From Breviolum minutum Mf 1.05b.01 (Eukaryota > Sar > Dinophyceae > Suessiales > Symbiodiniaceae), in the NCBI GenBank assembly GCA_000507305.1, contig DF239761.1, positions 102,522-166,521 on the forward strand: DNA of 64,000 bases, written 5' to 3'. The position numbers and the translations under genes were made by a program. How positions within the stretch are numbered: position 1 is the first letter of the stretch; each line of letters opens with the position of its first letter. The notes under the pieces were generated by a model. It was not told the DNA's origin. It worked only from the letters and a program-made list of their open reading frames with translations, and did not search any database. Positions 59,810-64,000 of this stretch are shown here, piece after piece.

Positions 59810-59935
59810 TCAGTCAAGCAACTCTTTGATAGTGCCTTGGCATTTCCTCATCTCCCGATTCTCCTGATCCAGGAATTCCTTAGTTTCAGCTGCTTGACCA
59901 CGGACCTTACTCTGCACCGTACATGGCTTCAGGAC
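59810..59935 (-). CDS. terminal exon, coiled-coil protein
   Basis: After GGTATCATAG|G the frame reads VLKPCTVQSKVRGQAAETKE, then FLDQENREMRKCQGTIKELL and a stop; phase 0. Heptad-like charged helix. Upstream exons unknown; a + strand frame (59976-60392) covers the next region without clear support. Confidence 0.5.
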   Translation of the reverse strand, partial: VLKPCTVQSKVRGQAAETKEFLDQENREMRKCQGTIKELLD

Positions 59936-60774
59936 CTATGATACCAAATTAAGATCATTCGAATTTAAGCTGCAGGTGGGATTGGACCAAGTCAAGCATT
60001 GCAATGTAGCATGCACTAAAACTTCAGAAACAACCCAACGACAAGACTATCCTTACAATACTTCAACTCCTATCACCAACTTTGGTAATGCCTCGCCCCT
60101 CATCGATTATTCCAAGAATCCGCTGCCAAGTATTCCTGAGATCGAATCCGCATACAACAACAGGGCAAGGAAGCAGCCAACCTCGGCTGGGTATCAAGTG
60201 ACAATGAGGTCTAGCCATGTGCCATGTTCAACCATGGACATTGGGAGGATGTTGAATTTTTGCGGGGGACGTAAGGCACAGCAACAGGGTGAACAATTGT
60301 GGAAGTTTCAAATAAATGAACATGACCATATTGATCTGTCTTGCCGGCTAAGAGAGAACTTGTCTTGGAAGGATGCATTCTGCACTTTCTAACGCTTCTG
60401 TACCAATCATTTTGCAGAATGCTGCTGTGGATGTGATTCAGCTCTCCTGAAGTCTACAAAAATCATCATAAGTGTATGTGCAGGGTGTCCCCATTGAACA
60501 TTGGGATATGCTTCTTATGGTTCTTGGTTAGTTCACCCTGCCAAAAAAACATTTCAAGTTCCTTTTTTGTTCTCCCTCCCGCTCAGCAACAAAATCCCAA
60601 CAGAACAAGTGGTCCATTCGGATCCCCAAACGAAATAGATAAGTGTCCTGACATCTTGCTGGCCGAGTGACAGTCCCCCCAGAACGCCTAGTGTCAATGA
60701 CACAACCTGAGCAAAAGGAATCAGGAAATATGAGTCGAAGGTCTAGCATTGTAAGTCTACCAGTACTTTTCTCA

Positions 60775-61062
60775 TCAGAAAATAGATTGAGCATCTTCAT
60801 CTTCTGAAACCTCGTCACCGGAACATGTTTCTGCAAGGAGCAACGTCCAAAACAGAAAAAGTAAAAGACATGAGGAAACATGAAAGGAATATAGATCAAT
60901 ATAGTATGCATGCATACAATCATCATGTAAATGTAGAACGCTACGCTTAACAAATTCTTCAACAACTCAAACCCACGCATTTTTGTTGGCACAAAGTCAA
61001 CCAAACATCGCATGAACCCACAATTCTGAATCTCAAACGCTTCCACCAAGCTGCAACGTTGA
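60775..61062 (-). CDS. unknown gene, last two exons
   Basis: Exon about 60958-61062 (after CGTTGCAG; LVEAFEIQNCGFMRCLVDFV, then MRGFELLKNL) and terminal 60775-60830 (after CTCCTTGCAG; TCSGDEVSEDEDAQSIF, stop). A GC donor (TTAA|GC) at the first exon gives phase 1, matching the second. Acidic C terminus. Family unknown. Confidence 0.45.
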
Positions 61063-61689
61063 GACCAGCAGAGCAGCCTTGCGTAATATCTAAAGATCCA
61101 TCCTCGGATCGCAATTGATTTGGGAAAAATTGGGGTGGCTCATGGTGGCTCATGAGTACTCCTCACTGTCTCTGTATCCAAGTTTTCCCCTCAACATTCC
61201 ACACACTTTGACAAAAACTGAGGAGCCGGACCCCTGCACATGAGGTTCCATTTGGACAAACGATCTTAGTCCGGAATATTCGAATCATTTCAAAGTTCGA
61301 AGCCATATCATGCTTTGTGTCAATAGCTGTTGCATTACACAATGTGAGACAGCAGCAATTGGATAAGTGGATAAGGGGCACAGGAACAAGAAACATGACA
61401 GCACGTTACAAACTCCAACTACAAGGAGTTGAGAATGGACATCGTGTGCATGTTCAAGAACACAAATTCCCATGCTAAGCAACCATTCAATTCAGCCATC
61501 AAAATGGAAACCAAGGTACACAGTAAGACTCAAAGTTGCCAAGATGTTTTTGCAAACATCCAGGTTCTAAGCCACATTCAGCTTGAGTGCATGTTGCACC
61601 TTAGGATTGGTGCGCCCTTCACGGAAGAAAACAATGATGCTCACATTACACAAGTAGTCGCATAATGAACATGATCCCGGACCCCAAGA

Positions 61690-61930
61690 TTCATTCAAAA
61701 TGTCCTCGAACGGTCGGTCGAATTCAGCGACTAACAGCCGAGGTGCATTCTGTTGGTGAACAGGGAAAGGCTGCAATTAGGGCAATGAGACTCGAAGAAG
61801 TAAGGGCAACGATGCCACACCGGAGCATGAACTGACCTCCATGCATCCAGGCAATCAAACTCCAGGTCTCAAAAGTAAGTCTTGCCGCAATTCCCTTAAA
61901 GTCAAAGGCTTTCACAACCAATATCGTCAT
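61690..61930 (-). CDS. possible exons, membrane-type, unknown
   Basis: Exon about 61835-61890 (GIAARLTFETWSLIAWMHG, donor GTCAGT) and a further frame about 61672-61755 (APRLLVAEFDRPFEDILNES). Both look coding. Linkage not established. Confidence 0.35.
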
Positions 61931-62252
61931 CTAATGTATGCCTGGAAGACTGGAAGAGTCTTCGCAGGGTCCCATCATCGAAAACACTGCAGCACTCAAA
62001 ACTGCCTCTGTGGCAAAAAAAGATGATCAATCAATCTGGCATATCATCAACTTCTCATGACATCCTTATCGTGCTTGAGAGGCATAGCATGACAACTATA
62101 ATGCAAGTCCCATTATCCAGGAGAATGGGAAGAAAAATAACCGGACGCAAAGTCAGAACATGACTTTCACAATCAAGAGCAAGCCCAAATTTCATCGTCA
62201 TTTGTTGTGTTTTGTTTTCTTGAATTTGGGCTTCCGATCTCTTCCCCCAAAG

Positions 62253-62368
62253 TCTGGGTATGCCTCCGCAACGCCCTGGAGGCTCAAATGAAACATATGA
62301 GAGCCAAATTGGCTACCATGTTGCAATGCGCATACCAGATCATAACAGTAGCCGCACAATGCGTTTAA
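62253..62368 (+). CDS. terminal exon, helical, unknown
   Basis: After CTCTTCCCCCAAAG the frame reads WVCLRNALEAQMKHMRAKLA, then TMLQCAYQIITVAAQCV and a stop; phase 1 acceptor. Amphipathic helix. Family unknown. Confidence 0.5.
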
Positions 62369-62950
62369 TCGCGTCCTACCTGGAAATCAGGAATTCACCC
62401 GTGCACCATCCTGTAACTAATCATGTTTCACCCATGTTACTTGGTGAAACATAAGGCCATTGCATAATCTTGCATGCTTCTCCCTGCGGCCCATTGACTC
62501 CCTCAAACTTGACGCAACACCTGAAAAACAAAGGAAACAACGAGACTTGTGAGCATACCCGGGTCGCGTTGAGAATTTCCACCTATGCGCCCCATTTACT
62601 TTTGCAGTATTTTTGAGTTGTGTTATTGGCTGAAAGAGTCCCTATAGAGAAGACACAACATGAAAAATTGCATAGGCTTGGGGAGACTATTCATACTGAG
62701 CAAGTTTCAGGAAAAGAAACGCCATTTGCTTTGACTTGGAGTTGAGTAATCTGCTCCAAAGTCATTCTGTTTGAAGTCAGTCCTGTCTCTCAAACCACAC
62801 AAAGCCCCAAAATATGCCTTGATTTTGAGCGCCCCTCGGTTCATGACACCGTGAAGAAGAATTTCAGATAACTGAGATCAGTTGCCTCAAATTGCTGTTG
62901 ATGCAGGATGACTTCATGATTATGTGCAATCTTTCAATCTGCGCGCTTTT

Positions 62951-63345
62951 TCATTCTAAGAGCCTTCGGCGCTTCAATGTGCAGCCCAGAAAGCTCGCCA
63001 CATGAGGATTCTCCCCAAACAACCGACGCACCTGGCGGTTTGTAGGATCCAGGGTCCAAGATCCAGCAAACTACAACCAGGGGAACTTGTTGAGGTTGAG
63101 ACATGCCAAAAGACTTGAAGTGCAAGAATAGATGTTTTTTGAAATGTCAACAGCTGGAAGGTCAAGCAATATGCTTCAGACTTTACCAGGTTGGTCCTAG
63201 CATTTCAGAATCCAAGCTGTTCCTTAAGAGTTTGAAGAGTTCAGTATTGGCATCTTTAACTACTGGATTTGCTTTTCCGCGGTAAAGTCCGGGTTGGCTT
63301 CCCAAAGAACTTTCTCAGAGCTTTCTGGGAGGGGGAACTCACAGG
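62951..63345 (-). CDS. unknown gene, last exons
   Basis: Terminal exon 62951-63031 (after CAAACCGCCAG|G; VRRLFGENPHVASFLGCTLK, RRRLLE, stop; phase 0) and a probable earlier exon about 63262-63325 (after CCCCCTCCCAG; SSEKVLWEANPDFTAEKQIQ, with a GTAGTT donor). The intermediate link was not found. Basic C terminus. Family unknown. Confidence 0.45.
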
Positions 63346-63439
63346 AAATCCAAACCCCAAAAAACAGTATACCTTCCATGAAATGAAACCATCATAGCAC
63401 TTGAAAATGGATGGTGGGAAGTTGGAAGACGATGTCACT

Positions 63440-64000
63440 CAGTCGACTCCACCTGAGATTTGAAGTTGGAGTCTCTCCACCTGAGGTACCAAAGGATCGT
63501 CCGCATTCAACGGTATAACGGCGGGGGGTCCCTACTTTATACAATGATGTCAATAATGAATAATAGTGGTTATGACAATGACAACTACAATGTCATGTTA
63601 GTACAGGACCTCAAAGTAATATTGGTATATTGAAGTGATACCCACCTAAAAAAACAGTTCAGCTACCCTTTACCTCAAAATTATATGGAGACAATTATAT
63701 AATTGTCCTTCGATAGACACATCACACATGACACACACGCATGGTTTTGTGACCACATGAAGAAGTGATGAATTTTAACATGCCTTCTTGAATTACTGCA
63801 GGTCAGGATTCGGAGGTCTAAACCAACACATCCTCAAGACTACTTTGCGGAAAGCTCCTCACGGCTCACTTTGAGCCATGGAATGGAGGGTTCAAGACGG
63901 AGGGTGGAAACACATGGAAACGCACATTGTTTGTGAACACCCGTGGTTTGTGGCCTATAGGCCAAATGAAAAATAATATATACGTGTATATACATAAATA
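63440..64000. other. no gene recognised
   Basis: Unremarkable sequence with an AT tract at the window end. Confidence 0.35.

Noticed and set aside
59976-60392. + strand open frame of 138 codons
   Set aside because: Possible, but no domain, no clear acceptor and mixed composition; not enough to call a gene.
62301-62316. Minus strand GTAGCCAATTTGGCTC, 15/16 to the spliced leader
   Set aside because: It lies inside a convincing + coding exon (62253-62368), where the bases encode MRAKLAT, so the match is probably chance.

Overview
This is nuclear DNA from a dinoflagellate, most likely of the Symbiodiniaceae type (inference). The supporting features are: coding sequence broken into many short exons (about 40-770 nt); introns that nearly always end in AG with G as the next exon base; several GC-AG introns beside GT-AG ones; relicts of the dinoflagellate spliced leader (CCATTTTGGCTCAAG and a variant) in genomic DNA; and abundant (AT)n microsatellites. 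There are no bacterial operons, ribosome binding sites or CRISPR arrays, and I recognised no tRNA or rRNA. There is one assembly gap of 672 N. All exon coordinates were read by eye from frame, phase and splice sites, and no transcript evidence was available.

Layout. 0-2.2 kb (+): 3' end of a HECT-type E3 ubiquitin ligase. 2.9-4.2 kb: very AT-rich island with the gap. 4.9 kb: spliced-leader relict. 5.1-5.6 kb (+): 3' end of an unknown gene. 6.2-9.9 kb (-): large multi-membrane-span gene. 10.7-12.6 kb (-): complete four-exon CPBP (CAAX-protease-like) membrane protein. 14-20 kb: 3' ends and loose exons of unrecognised genes. 20.2-30.7 kb (-): phospholipase B-like hydrolase with signal peptide, at least 16 exons. 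30.9-31.8 kb (-): SMYD-like cysteine-rich gene. 32-41 kb: interleaved small genes on both strands. 41.7-43.6 kb (-): a single-exon gene with a HET/TIR-like N-terminal region and ankyrin repeats, with a spliced-leader relict just upstream, so probably a retroposed mRNA. 43.9-46.5 kb: acidic-tailed gene, a short + gene and a BRCT-domain protein. 48.8-52.2 kb (-): six-exon gene for a 920-residue protein of unknown function. 53-64 kb: 3' ends and exons of about ten mostly unrecognised genes.

The genes are functionally unrelated (ubiquitin ligation, lysosomal-type hydrolysis, membrane proteins, DNA-repair-type BRCT, protein-interaction repeats), as expected of a dinoflagellate chromosome. The 3' ends of neighbours lie close together, and in places exons on opposite strands interleave. 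The features of most interest are the retroposed HET-like/ankyrin gene, the CPBP protein lacking its catalytic glutamates, and the unknown 920-residue protein.
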